From NCBI RefSeq assembly GCF_030817315.1, contig NZ_JAUSZF010000001.1, forward strand, positions 2,216,501 through 2,280,500: a stretch of 64,000 bases of DNA, given 5' to 3'. Shown here one piece after another: positions 44,001 through 52,005 of the stretch (position 1 is the stretch's first letter; each line of letters starts with the position of its first letter). The position numbers and the translations under genes are program-made. Below the pieces are notes generated by a model. The model was given only the letters and a program-made list of their open reading frames with translations. It was not told the origin of the DNA and did not search any database. The stretch is from Sphingomonas faeni (lineage in GTDB: Bacteria > Pseudomonadota > Alphaproteobacteria > Sphingomonadales > Sphingomonadaceae).

Positions 44001-44303
44001 TCGTTCGCGTTCATCCTCGGCGTGTTGCCGCTTGCGCTGTCGACCGGTGCGGGTGCCAACAGCCGCATCGCGATCGGCACCGCGGTGGTCGGCGGCATGC
44101 TGACCGCGACGATCCTCGCGATCTTCTACATCCCCCTGTTCTTCGTCCTCGTCCGCCGCGGCGCGCGCGACGGCATCGCCAAGCTGCGTGGGCGCCCGAC
44201 CGGCTTCCAAGGCCATGACGACGACCACGGTCATGACGGAGACAACAACGAACATCTGGGCCCGCCCGAACCACAGGGCCCTCGCCGGCCGGAGCCCGCA
44301 TGA
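41022..44303 (+). CDS. RND multidrug efflux pump, inner-membrane permease (HAE1/AcrB type)
   Basis: A 1093-residue proton-driven drug exporter. It opens with the standard FIDRPIFAWVLAIIVMLGG; the proton relay Asp pair is in GLLVDDAIVVVENVERLMEE (about residues 407-408) and the matching Lys in TMGLAAKNAILMIEFAEQEE. Two large periplasmic loops and twelve membrane spans fit AcrB/MexB. The C-terminal tail is longer than usual and rich in His/Asp/Gly (GFQGHDDDHGHDGDNN), then Pro-rich. Six bases after the adaptor gene; the stop overlaps the channel gene (ATGA at 44300). Confidence 0.95.
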   Translation: MLSRVFIDRPIFAWVLAIIVMLGGIGAIMALPIAQYPDVAPPQVSIRASFPGANAQTIQNSVTQVVEQSLTGIDGLIYFSSSSSSRGSVSITVTFEKGTDPDIAQVQVQNQVQQTISRLPQQVQQQGLVVRKSNPDNLLIVGVYDETDKLTNQDVSDYLVSNLQDPLGRIPGIGDSNVFGAQYAMRIWLNPNKLASFQLIPSDVTTAIQAQNTEVAAGELGGQPQPDTQMLNATVTAQSRLQTPEQFANIILKTTNDGATVKLRDVARIELGAENYNARSRINAHPGAGIAVLLAPGADALKTAELVKAYVADAAKSFPPGLKYAYANDTTNFIKLSIDEVVETLIEAVILVVIVMFVFLQSWRATLIPTIAVPVVLLGTFGIFYLAGFSINTLTLFGLVLAIGLLVDDAIVVVENVERLMEENPEMTPREATIESMNEITVALVAIALVLSAVFLPMAFFGGSTGVIYRQFSLTMVSAMVLSVLVALILSPALTATLLKQKKKDAEGNNEKSWGERKFPKVAHVFTRAGDKFNSAFEKGTQKYTRGVQSVINRKWLFLLIYAGTVALLAVLFLRLPTGFLPTEDQGTGIVQFQLPAGATQGRTFALQKRIEQYYLTNEKANVGTMFTVSGGGGGGASGQNTGQGFISFAPWEDRKGKENTADAITGRASQAFAGFRDAQVYSLVPPAIRGLGSSNGFTMELQNSGSLSQVQFNAARDKLLALARADSSLTAIRLTELPDVATLRVDADQQKLSALGLTQANVNSTLSTAWGGQYVNDFIDRGRVKRVFVQGDAQFRAQPSDLSQWFVRGSNGQMAPFSSFAKTSWGQAPTTLSRFNGISSYEIQGAGAPGVSSGDAMTRIAELAGQIPGTSIAWAGLSYQERLSSGQAPLLYGLSLLVVFLCLAALYESWTIPIAVLLVIPLGLVGAILAVTLRGLINDVYLQIGLLTTMGLAAKNAILMIEFAEQEEKKGKRVIEAAMSAAKIRLRPILMTSFAFILGVLPLALSTGAGANSRIAIGTAVVGGMLTATILAIFYIPLFFVLVRRGARDGIAKLRGRPTGFQGHDDDHGHDGDNNEHLGPPEPQGPRRPEPA

Positions 44304-45904
44304 TGCGCTCGCTAGTCCTGATCCTCGCCGCGTCAACCGCGCTCGCCGGTTGCTCGCTCGCGCCCAAATACGCGCGGACCGAACTCCCGGTGCCGCCGGC
44401 CCTTCCGGTCGGCGATGCGTACCTTCGCCAGTCCGAGGCGACGCTGCCCGCGATCACCTACCGCGACGTCTTCCGCGATCCCCGGCTCCAGCAGATCATC
44501 GTCCAGGCGCTGGCGAACAACCGCGATCTCCGCGTCGCCGCCGCCAACATCGCAGCGACCCGCGCGCAATACCGCATCCAGCGCGCCGACCTGTTGCCGC
44601 AGGTCGATGCCAGCGGTCGCTACAGCTATTCGGGCGGCGGCAACGGCACCCGCAACACGGTTACGAGCGGCGGAACGGGCGGCAATACGGGCACCGGTAA
44701 CACCGGAACCGGAACCGGTACCGGCACGGGCGGCGTCGGTACGGGCACCGGCGTCGGCACCGGGACGGGCACCGGCACCGGCACCGGCTCGGTAGTCAGT
44801 TCGTCGAGCTCGAACAGCGCCTTCTCGGTCGACCTCGGCACCACGGCGTTCGAGCTCGACCTGTTCGGCCGCATCCGTTCGCTCACCAGCGCCGCGCTCG
44901 ATCGCTATTTCGCGACCGAAGCCGCCGCGCGGGCCACCCGCCTGACGCTCGTCGGCGACATCGCCGATGCGTGGCTCACCTACGCGTCGGACCAGAGCCT
45001 GCTCAAGATCGCGCAGGACACCGTCGCCAGTTCGCAGCGCAGCGTCACGCTGACCAACGCACGGCTGCGCGGCGGCGTCGCTCCGCGCACCGATCTTCGC
45101 CAGGCGCAGCAGATCCTGTTCACCGCGCAGTCCGACCTCGCGCAACAGCGCACCGCGCTCGCGCAGGACGTCAACGCGCTGCAATTGCTCGTCGGCGCGC
45201 CGGTCGACGCCAGCCTGTTGCCCGCCTCGATCGAGCAGGCATTCCCGACCGTCGCAACGCTGCCGGCCGGACTCGATAGCAGCATCCTGCTGCGGCGTCC
45301 GGACGTCGTCGAGTCGGAGTACCAGCTCCGCGCCACCAACGCCGAGATCGGCGCGGCGCGTGCGGAACTGTTCCCCCGCATCTCGCTGACCGGTATCCTC
45401 GGGTTCGCCAGCACGTCGCTGACCTCGCTGTTCAGCGGCGGCGCGTTCAACTATTCGGTCGCGCCGTCGGTCAGCTACCCGATCTTCCGTGCGGGAGCCG
45501 GGATCGCCGGGGTCGCCTATTCGCAGGCGCAACGCGATGCCGCGCTCGCGACCTACGAGCGCACGATCCAGACCGCGTTCCAGGAAACCGCCGACGCGCT
45601 GGCCCGCCAGGGCACGATCGCCGAGCAGCTCCGGGCGAACCAAAACTTCTCCGAGGCGGCCCTCGACACCTACCGCCTGTCGGACGCGCGCTACCGCGGC
45701 GGGATCGACACCTTCCTCACCTCGCTCGATGCGCAGCGCTCGCTCTACACCGCGCAGCGCAATCTCGTCGCGACACAACTCGTCGGGGCCAGCAATCGCG
45801 TCGCTCTGTACCGGGTGCTGGGTGGCGATTCGACGCTCGAGGCTACGGCAGGCGGTCCGCGCCCAGTGACGATGAGCGGCGCACCAAGAGCGGAAACGGA
45901 CTGA
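44300..45904 (+). CDS. RND efflux outer membrane channel (OprM/NodT family lipoprotein)
   Basis: A 534-residue TolC-like channel with lipobox LAGC (Cys18), completing the tripartite pump. The core repeats are ALANNRDLRVAAANIAATRAQYRIQRADLLPQV and, in the second half, IRLL-type LRRPDVVESEYQLRATNAEIGAARAELFPRISL. Between residues 111 and 163, where the first extracellular loop of the barrel lies, there is an unusual insertion almost purely of Gly and Thr (GTGTGTGTGG and so on), coded by imperfect GGCACC repeats at 44630-44788. The rest of the protein is normal. Confidence 0.92.
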   Translation: MMRSLVLILAASTALAGCSLAPKYARTELPVPPALPVGDAYLRQSEATLPAITYRDVFRDPRLQQIIVQALANNRDLRVAAANIAATRAQYRIQRADLLPQVDASGRYSYSGGGNGTRNTVTSGGTGGNTGTGNTGTGTGTGTGGVGTGTGVGTGTGTGTGTGSVVSSSSSNSAFSVDLGTTAFELDLFGRIRSLTSAALDRYFATEAAARATRLTLVGDIADAWLTYASDQSLLKIAQDTVASSQRSVTLTNARLRGGVAPRTDLRQAQQILFTAQSDLAQQRTALAQDVNALQLLVGAPVDASLLPASIEQAFPTVATLPAGLDSSILLRRPDVVESEYQLRATNAEIGAARAELFPRISLTGILGFASTSLTSLFSGGAFNYSVAPSVSYPIFRAGAGIAGVAYSQAQRDAALATYERTIQTAFQETADALARQGTIAEQLRANQNFSEAALDTYRLSDARYRGGIDTFLTSLDAQRSLYTAQRNLVATQLVGASNRVALYRVLGGDSTLEATAGGPRPVTMSGAPRAETD

Positions 45905-45928
45905 AGCGTCGCCGACGTCCGCTCCTGG

Positions 45929-46006
45929 TTCCCCCGCGAAGGCGGGGCCCAAGACCGAGCAGCGCCACCGTCCGAAACTCCTGGCCTCCCGCCTTCGGAG
46001 GAAAAC
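45929..46006. repeat. palindromic repeat family C, copy 3
   Basis: TTCCCCCGCGAAGGCGGGGC and CTCCCGCCTTCGGAGGAAAA arms around ~35 bases. Confidence 0.7.
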
Positions 46007-46017
46007 GGAAGTTCCCA

Positions 46018-46122
46018 CCACCCCGGCGAAGGCCGGGGCCCAATTGGAAAGGTCGCCGTAACAAAGGACGGCGTTCGCCAATCTACGTTTCCCAATCGGG
46101 CCCCGGCCTCCGCCGGGGTGGT
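46018..46122. repeat. palindromic repeat family B, copy 4
   Basis: CCACCCCGGCGAAGGCCGGG and CCCGGCCTCCGCCGGGGTGG arms; downstream of the efflux operon. Confidence 0.85.
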
Positions 46123-46221
46123 AAATAAAATGCCGAACCCCCGCTCACCGCCAGCCTCCACAAAGACCCAGAAGCCCCCCGCTCCCGGGAACCAACCGCC
46201 GCCCCCCACCGTCTTTCCCGC

Positions 46222-46947
46222 ATGGTACACCGCCCCCCGATCAAAGCCCTCGCCTTCGACGTGTTCGGCACCGTGGTCGACTGGCGCTCGGGGATCGCAC
46301 GCGATGCCGCCCCGATCCTCGCCCGCCTCGGCCGCACCGATATCGACCCGCACGCGTTCGCCGACGGCTGGCGCAAACGCTATCAGCCTGCGCTGGAGGA
46401 GGTGCGGAGCGGCCGGCGTCCGTTCGTGATCCTCGACACGCTTCACCGCGAGGCGCTCGAAGACCTGCTCCGCCACCACAACATCGACCCCGCTGCGCTC
46501 GATGGGGCGACGCTAACCGATCTGACGCACGCCTGGCACCGGCTCGAACCCTGGCCCGACTCGGTCGAAGGTCTCACCCGCCTCAAGACCCGCTACCCGA
46601 TCGTCACGTTGAGCAACGGCAACATCGCGCTGATGCTGGAGATGGTACGCCGCGCCGGCCTCCCCTGGGACGCGATCCTCGGGGCCGAAGTCAGCCGTGT
46701 CTACAAGCCACTCCCCGAAGCGTACCTCGCCACCGCGCGGATGCTGGCGATCGAACCGTCCGAGCTCTGCCTCGTCGCCGCGCACCATAGCGACCTTGCC
46801 GCCGCCCGCGCTGCCGGTCTCCAGACCGCCTATGTCGATCGCCCGCACGAATATGGCGGCCGCCCCGCGCCCGATGCGGATGCCGCTCAGGATTGGGAGT
46901 TCGGCGTCGACAGCCTGACGCGATTGGCCGACGAACTGTGCCGATGA
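46222..46947 (+). CDS. haloacid dehalogenase type II (HAD superfamily)
   Basis: A 241-residue HAD hydrolase of the L-2-haloacid dehalogenase type. Motif I is LAFDVFGTVVDWRSG, where the Asp is the nucleophile and the residue two after it is Phe, not Asp. That pattern separates dehalogenases from phosphatases. TLSNGN is motif II, SRVYKPLPEAY holds the motif III lysine and VAAHHSDLAAARAAGLQTAYV is the closing block with the His-rich HHSD seen in type II enzymes. ATG 46222 starts after a C-rich region without an obvious ribosome-binding site. Physiological substrate unknown. Confidence 0.85.
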   Translation: MVHRPPIKALAFDVFGTVVDWRSGIARDAAPILARLGRTDIDPHAFADGWRKRYQPALEEVRSGRRPFVILDTLHREALEDLLRHHNIDPAALDGATLTDLTHAWHRLEPWPDSVEGLTRLKTRYPIVTLSNGNIALMLEMVRRAGLPWDAILGAEVSRVYKPLPEAYLATARMLAIEPSELCLVAAHHSDLAAARAAGLQTAYVDRPHEYGGRPAPDADAAQDWEFGVDSLTRLADELCR

Positions 46948-46993
46948 CCCGCCGACCCGCCGCGCGCACCGATGGTAACGCGCGGCCCCACCC

Positions 46994-47068
46994 CGTATCC
47001 ACCGACCTCGTATCGACCGACCTCGTATCGACCGACCTCGTATCGACCGACCCCGTGTCCACCGACCA
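46994..47068. repeat. five tandem copies of a 15-base unit
   Basis: Units CGTATCGACCGACCT start at 46994, 47009, 47024, 47039 and 47054; the outer ones vary slightly. The repeat lies between the dehalogenase and the sensor kinase gene and ends about 45 bases before the kinase start. In one frame it would read VSTDL repeated, but that frame has no other support. Confidence 0.9.
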
Positions 47069-47113
47069 CGGACGTGGAATTCGAACCGGCGTGCGACCCG
47101 GCAGGATCTTGAG

Positions 47114-49219
47114 ATGACGACACAGACGGCCGAGGCCGATTTCCTGACCGGCGGCGGCGAGATGGCCGCGATGATCCGCGCGCATGACTGGTCGGCCTCG
47201 CCGCTGGGGCCGATCGAGCAATGGCCGCAATCGCTTCGCTCGATCGTATCGCTGATGCTCGCGTCGGAATTCGCGATGTTCGCCGCCTGGGGGCCGGAGT
47301 TGGGCTTCCTTTACAACGATCACTATGCGCGCCTGCTGCACGACAAGCATCCGCATGCGCTGGGCCGACGGTTCAACGACATCTGGGGCGACGTGTGGGC
47401 GGACATCAGCCCGCTGGTCGACAAGGCGTTGGCGGGGGAAGCCTCGTTCTTCGAGAACCTGCCTCTCGTCACCAATCGCAAGGGCTATGACGAGCAGGCG
47501 TGGTTCACCTTCTCCTACTCGCCGGTGCGGGACGAGAGCGGCGCGGTCGCGGGCATGTTCTGCTCGACCTACGAAAGCACCGAACGGGTCGTGGCGGAGC
47601 GCGCATTGCGCGACGAACGCGAGCGGATGGGCCAGATGTTCGCGCAGGCGCCGACCTTCATGGCGATGCTGCGCGGGCCCGAGCACCGGTTCGAGCTGGC
47701 CAACCCCGGCTACAGCAAGCTCGTCGGCCACCGCGAGGTACTCGGCCGCACCGTCGCAGAGGCGTTGCCCGACGCGGTCGAACAAGGGTTTCTCGAATTG
47801 CTCGACCATGTCTACGCGACCGGAGAGCCGTTTACCGCGTCCGGCATGCTTTACGCGGTACAGGCCGCACCGGGCGGTTCGGTCGATGATCGCTATCTAG
47901 ATTTCGTCTACCAGCCGATCCGCGACGCGAACGGCGCAGTCGTCGGCATCTTCGTCGAGGGCGCGGACGTCACCGATCGCAAGATGCTCGAACGCGACCT
48001 GCAATCGCTCAACGCCGACCTCGAACAGCGCGTCCGCGATCGGACCCAGGAACTGGTCGAGGCGCAGGAGGCGCTCCGCCAGGCGCAGAAGATGGAAGCG
48101 GTCGGACAGCTCACCGGCGGCATCGCGCACGATTTCAACAATCTGCTGCAAGGCATCACCGGCAGCCTGGAGATCGTCCAGCGCCGCGTCGCGCAAGGGC
48201 GGGTTGGCGAACTCGATCGCTTCATCTCAGGCGCTACGGCCGCCGCCAATCGCGCCGCGGCACTCACCCACCGGCTGCTCGCCTTCTCGCGCCGCCAGCC
48301 GCTCGATCCGCGCCCGGTGAAGGTCAATCCGCTGGTCGCATCGCTGGAGGACCTGATCCGTCGCACGACCGGCGAGCAGATCGAACTCGAGATGGTGCTC
48401 GGGACGGGGCTCTGGACGACGCTGTGCGATCCCAACCAGCTCGAGAATTCGCTGCTGAACCTCGCCATCAACGCGCGCGACGCGATGCCGCACGGCGGCA
48501 CGCTGACCATCGAGACCCGAAACGCACAACTCGACGACCATTTCGCCGCCAGCCAGCGCGATGTCCGGCCCGGCCATTACGTCTGCGTCTGCGTGTCCGA
48601 CACCGGCACGGGCATGTCCGCCGATACCATCGCCAAGGCGTTCGAGCCGTTCTTCACGACCAAGCCGCTCGGCCAGGGCACCGGGCTTGGCCTGTCGATG
48701 GTCTACGGCTTCGCGCGCCAGTCCGAAGGCTATGCGAGGATCTATAGCGAGGTCGGCCAGGGTACGACGATCAAGCTGTATCTGCCGCGCCACTACGGCG
48801 TGGCGGAACAGGACGAGGCGCTTCCAGGCCTGACCCAGGAGCACGTCACCGACGCGGGCGAGATCGTGCTGGTGGTCGAGGACGACGTGGTGGTCCGGTC
48901 GCTGATCGTCGAGGTGCTGGGCGAACTCGGCTATCAGGCGGTCGAGGCGCATGACGGTCCCGCCGGGCTCGACAAGCTGCAGACGATGGACCGTATCGAC
49001 CTGCTCGTCACCGACATCGGCCTCCCCGGATTGAACGGCCGCCAAGTCGCCGACGCCGGCCGCGCACTCCGCCCCGACCTCCGCGTCCTGTTCATGACGG
49101 GATACGCCGAAAACGCCGCGCTGGCATCGGGCTTCCTCGAACCGGGGATGTCGATGATCACCAAACCGTTCGCGATGGAAGCGCTCGCAACGCAGATCCG
49201 GACGATGATTGGGGGCTGA
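47114..49219 (+). CDS. PAS-domain hybrid sensor histidine kinase/response regulator
   Basis: A 701-residue soluble hybrid kinase with no membrane span. A first PAS-like domain covers about 25-165 (opening MIRAHDWSASPLGPIEQWPQSLR, a common start of this class), and a second PAS/PAC about 170-290. A coiled coil leads to the H-box GGIAHDFNNLLQGITGSLE with His339, followed by the ATPase domain (LLNLAINARDAMPHGG, SDTGTGM, GTGLGLSMVYGFARQS). The C-terminal receiver (583-701) has Asp634 in LLVTDIGLPGLNG. In such proteins phosphate usually passes to the receiver or to a separate regulator; no partner gene is adjacent. The signal may be redox or light, but no LOV cysteine motif is seen. Confidence 0.9.
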   Translation: MTTQTAEADFLTGGGEMAAMIRAHDWSASPLGPIEQWPQSLRSIVSLMLASEFAMFAAWGPELGFLYNDHYARLLHDKHPHALGRRFNDIWGDVWADISPLVDKALAGEASFFENLPLVTNRKGYDEQAWFTFSYSPVRDESGAVAGMFCSTYESTERVVAERALRDERERMGQMFAQAPTFMAMLRGPEHRFELANPGYSKLVGHREVLGRTVAEALPDAVEQGFLELLDHVYATGEPFTASGMLYAVQAAPGGSVDDRYLDFVYQPIRDANGAVVGIFVEGADVTDRKMLERDLQSLNADLEQRVRDRTQELVEAQEALRQAQKMEAVGQLTGGIAHDFNNLLQGITGSLEIVQRRVAQGRVGELDRFISGATAAANRAAALTHRLLAFSRRQPLDPRPVKVNPLVASLEDLIRRTTGEQIELEMVLGTGLWTTLCDPNQLENSLLNLAINARDAMPHGGTLTIETRNAQLDDHFAASQRDVRPGHYVCVCVSDTGTGMSADTIAKAFEPFFTTKPLGQGTGLGLSMVYGFARQSEGYARIYSEVGQGTTIKLYLPRHYGVAEQDEALPGLTQEHVTDAGEIVLVVEDDVVVRSLIVEVLGELGYQAVEAHDGPAGLDKLQTMDRIDLLVTDIGLPGLNGRQVADAGRALRPDLRVLFMTGYAENAALASGFLEPGMSMITKPFAMEALATQIRTMIGG

Positions 49220-49248
49220 GGCAGAACACCCCCACCCAATCACCACCA

Positions 49249-49353
49249 CCACCCCGGCGAAGGCCGGGGCCCAGTTGGAGAGGTCGCAGTAACAACACGC
49301 CGCGCTCGGTTAGCAATGTCCCCCAACTGGGCCCCGGCCTCCGCCGGGGTGGT
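49249..49353. repeat. palindromic repeat family B, copy 5
   Basis: CCACCCCGGCGAAGGCCGGG and CCCGGCCTCCGCCGGGGTGG arms. Confidence 0.85.
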
Positions 49354-49432
49354 GGGACTTCGGCGGGGTGGTGAACTTTGGCGAGGGTGGGCCGGTGCTC
49401 TCGTTTTGAAAGAGAAAGACCCCCCCATCCCG

Positions 49433-49509
49433 TTCCCCCGCGAAGGCGGGGGCCCAGGAATCAAGCAGGACGACGTTCGTGACTCTTAGGCCCCCGCCTC
49501 CGCGGGAGA
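49433..49509. repeat. palindromic repeat family C, copy 4
   Basis: TTCCCCCGCGAAGGCGGGGG and CCCCCGCCTCCGCGGGAGAA arms. Confidence 0.75.
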
Positions 49510-49802
49510 ACTGAAAGGTACGGCACCTAACAAAAAATCGAGCCCCCCTCGTACCCCTCCCACAAAGCAACATTTGCCACTTCCCGCCCTTAAATAATTT
49601 TTCGTTCCCCCTTCGCCCCCTTGCGCTTCGCGAACCCCGCAGAACTCCACGCGTCGCGAATATCCCGCTCGTCCAACCCGCACGTGAACGCGACGAACCG
49701 AGCCCCGATCGCACCCCCAACCCCCTTGCGTCTCTTGGCGCTTTGGCACAATCTCTTGGGGTTGCGTTCGGGGGCGGACCCAATCGCTGGTAGAACAACC
49801 CT

Positions 49803-49818
49803 CGCATAGCCATATGCG
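49803..49818. promoter_or_regulatory. short inverted repeat upstream of nrdA
   Basis: CGCATA-GCCA-TATGCG is a perfect 6+4+6 inverted repeat 128 bases before the nrdA start. It could be an operator, but it does not match the NrdR box, so this is only a position- and symmetry-based suggestion. Confidence 0.3.
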
Positions 49819-49946
49819 ATATGACCGTAAGCGCGCCTTCCACCGCCGCGATGGTCACTTTTTGTTCTCCCGTTAGGGGCCGTCCGATGGTAGCATGGCG
49901 ACATGACGCCGATTCGAACGAATACAGAACACTAGGAGCGGTTTCG

Positions 49947-51866
49947 ATGGATTTCAGAGACAGCAGCCGGGATAGCGACATGACCACAGACACGATCGAA
50001 CAAACCACTGCCACGCCTGAAGCCGAGGCTCCCAAGGCGCCGCGCCAGGCGCAGGACAGCCACTCCGTGCGCGCGCAGATCTACCCGGTCGAGGTCGATC
50101 ACAGCCGCGACGCGCTCCTCACCGAATTCGGCAAGGACACGCTCAAGGATCGCTACCTGCTCCCGGGCGAAAGCTATCAGGACCTGTTCGTCCGTGTCGC
50201 CTCCGCCTACGCCGACGACGCCGGCCACGCACAGCGCCTCTACGACGCGATCTCGAAGCTCTGGTTCATGCCCGCCACCCCCGTTCTCTCGAACGGCGGC
50301 ACCGGGCGCGGCCTGCCGATCTCGTGCTACCTCAACTCGGTCCCCGACAGCCTCGGCGGCATCGTCGACACCTGGAACGAGAATGTCTGGCTCGCCTCGC
50401 GCGGCGGCGGCATCGGCACCTATTGGGGCAACGTCCGCGGCATCGGCGAGCCGGTCGGCCTCAACGGCAAGACCAGCGGCATCATCCCGTTCGTCCGCGT
50501 CATGGATTCGCTGACGCTCGCGATCTCGCAGGGCTCGCTGCGCCGTGGCTCGGCCGCCGTGTACCTCGACGTCTCGCACCCCGAGATCGAGGAATTCCTC
50601 GAAATCCGCAAACCCTCGGGCGATTTCAACCGCAAGGCGCTCAACCTCCACCATGGCGTGCTGATCACCGACGACTTCATGGAAGCCGTCCGCAACGGCG
50701 ACGAATGGCACCTGCGTTCGCCGAAGGATCAGGCGATCCGCGCCACCGTCGACGCGCGCTCGCTGTTCCAGAAGCTCGTCGAGACTCGTCTCCAGACCGG
50801 CGAGCCGTACATCGTCTTCGCCGATCACGTGAACAAGGCGATGCCCAAGCATCACCGCGAACTCGGCCTCAAGGTCTCGACTTCGAACCTGTGCTCCGAG
50901 ATCACGCTGCCGACCGGCAAGGATCACCTCGGCAACGAGCGTACCGCGGTATGCTGCCTGTCGTCGCTGAACCTCGAGACGTGGGATCAGTGGAAGGACG
51001 AGAAGGGCCTGATCGAGGACGTCATGCGCTTCCTCGACAACGTCCTGCAGGACTATATCGACCGCCACGAACCCGGCATGGAACGCGCCGCCTACAGCGC
51101 GGGCCGCGAGCGGTCGGTCGGGCTCGGCGTGATGGGCTTCCACTCGTTCCTCCAGGCGCGCGGCATCCCGTTCGAGGGCGCGATGGCGAAGTCGTGGAAT
51201 CTCCGCATGTTCAAGCACATCAGCAGCCAGGCGAACGAAGCCTCGATGCAGCTCGCGATCGAGCGCGGCCCCTGCCCCGATGCCGCCGACGTCGGCGCGA
51301 TGGAGCGTTTCAGCTGCAAGATGGCGATCGCCCCCACCGCATCGATCTCGATCATCTGCGGCGGCACCAGCGCGTGCATCGAGCCGATCCCCGCGAACAT
51401 CTACACGCACAAGACGCTCTCGGGCAGCTTCTCGATCAAGAACCCGTATCTCGAAAAGATGCTGAGCGAGAAGTCGAAGAACTCGGACGCGGTCTGGAAC
51501 TCGATCCTCGAACAGGGTGGTTCGGTCCAGCATCTCGACTTCCTCTCGGTCGAGGAAAAGGACTGCTACAAGACGTCGTTCGAGATCGACCAGCGCTGGC
51601 TGCTCGAGCTGGCGGCGGATCGCACGCCGTACATCGACCAGGCGCAGTCGCTGAACCTGTTCATCCCGGCGGACGTCGAGAAGTGGGACCTGCTGATGCT
51701 CCACTTCCGCGCGTGGGAGCTCGGCATCAAGTCGCTCTATTACCTCCGCTCGAAGTCGGTCCAGCGTGCAGGGTTCGCCGGTGGTGTCGAGGCGGACAAC
51801 ACGATCGACCTGCGCCAGATCGACGTCGAGTCGAAGGATTACGATGAGTGCCTTGCCTGCCAGTAA
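49947..51866 (+). CDS. nrdA: class Ia ribonucleoside-diphosphate reductase, alpha subunit
   Basis: Catalytic subunit (639 residues) reducing ribonucleoside diphosphates. Active-site residues are in place: Cys127 (LPISCYLNS), the NLCSEI triad Asn314-Cys316-Glu318, Cys336 (AVCCLS), PTASISIICGG, the radical-path Tyr pair in SLYYLRSKS and the C-terminal redox pair CLACQ. AGGAG precedes ATG 49947. The ~45 residues before the catalytic region are Ala/Thr/Glu-rich and contain no ATP-cone. The usual N-terminal overall-activity site is therefore absent, consistent with the length of ~640 against ~760 in E. coli. nrdB is not adjacent but 734 bases away. Confidence 0.95.
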   Translation: MDFRDSSRDSDMTTDTIEQTTATPEAEAPKAPRQAQDSHSVRAQIYPVEVDHSRDALLTEFGKDTLKDRYLLPGESYQDLFVRVASAYADDAGHAQRLYDAISKLWFMPATPVLSNGGTGRGLPISCYLNSVPDSLGGIVDTWNENVWLASRGGGIGTYWGNVRGIGEPVGLNGKTSGIIPFVRVMDSLTLAISQGSLRRGSAAVYLDVSHPEIEEFLEIRKPSGDFNRKALNLHHGVLITDDFMEAVRNGDEWHLRSPKDQAIRATVDARSLFQKLVETRLQTGEPYIVFADHVNKAMPKHHRELGLKVSTSNLCSEITLPTGKDHLGNERTAVCCLSSLNLETWDQWKDEKGLIEDVMRFLDNVLQDYIDRHEPGMERAAYSAGRERSVGLGVMGFHSFLQARGIPFEGAMAKSWNLRMFKHISSQANEASMQLAIERGPCPDAADVGAMERFSCKMAIAPTASISIICGGTSACIEPIPANIYTHKTLSGSFSIKNPYLEKMLSEKSKNSDAVWNSILEQGGSVQHLDFLSVEEKDCYKTSFEIDQRWLLELAADRTPYIDQAQSLNLFIPADVEKWDLLMLHFRAWELGIKSLYYLRSKSVQRAGFAGGVEADNTIDLRQIDVESKDYDECLACQ

Positions 51867-51889
51867 GGCGCCTCGGCTGCCAAAGGTGA

Positions 51890-51915
51890 CCCCGGCCCGT
51901 GAAACACGGACCGGG
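51890..51915 (+). terminator. GC-rich hairpin after nrdA
   Basis: CCCCGGCCCGTG pairs with CACGGACCGGGG across AAA, with one mismatch. It lies 23 bases after the nrdA stop with no T-run on the plus strand, so it may be a weak terminator or an mRNA end-protecting stem. Confidence 0.55.
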
Positions 51916-51928
51916 GGGCGCCTGACGC

Positions 51929-51961
51929 AAAAAACCCCGGCCCGCATGAAGCGGACCGGGG
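51929..51961 (-). terminator. intrinsic terminator of the DUF2171 gene
   Basis: Read on the minus strand, a CCCCGGTCCGC / GCGGGCCGGGG stem is followed by TTTTTT (plus-strand A-run 51929-51934). This is a textbook Rho-independent terminator about 45 bases after the DUF2171 stop. Its stem is nearly identical to the hairpin at 51890-51915. Confidence 0.8.
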
Positions 51962-52005
51962 CTCGGGCAGTCTCGGCGGCGCGTACGACACGCGCCGCTA
52001 AGAGT

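Larger units (their letters stand above)
45905..46221. other. gene-free gap with repeats C and B
   Basis: About 320 bases after the efflux operon filled mainly by one family C and one family B palindrome; the remaining ~100 bases (46123-46221) are C-rich with no recognisable signal. Confidence 0.7.
49220..49946. other. gene-free gap upstream of nrdA
   Basis: About 730 bases. Bases 49249-49353 are a family B palindrome and 49433-49509 a family C palindrome. A less GC-rich stretch follows (TTAAATAATTTTT near 49591). Then come an inverted repeat CGCATA-GCCA-TATGCG and ~130 bases of leader before nrdA. Frames through this gap give only repeat-derived or biased sequence, so no gene is called. The nrdA promoter must lie in the right half. 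Confidence 0.65.

Noticed and set aside
47075..47100. tRNA-like T-loop (reverse strand GGTTCGAATTCC) near the 15-base repeat
   Set aside because: The flanking bases do not form the T stem and no acceptor, D or anticodon arms could be laid out.
46893..47117. Plus-strand frame reading VSTDL repeats
   Set aside because: It overlaps the end of the dehalogenase gene and codes only the 15-base tandem repeat plus Arg-rich flanks; no ribosome-binding site or homology is visible.
49803..49818. Inverted repeat considered as an NrdR box
   Set aside because: It is CGCATA-GCCA-TATGCG and lacks the ACACTATAT-like consensus; kept only as a weak possible operator.
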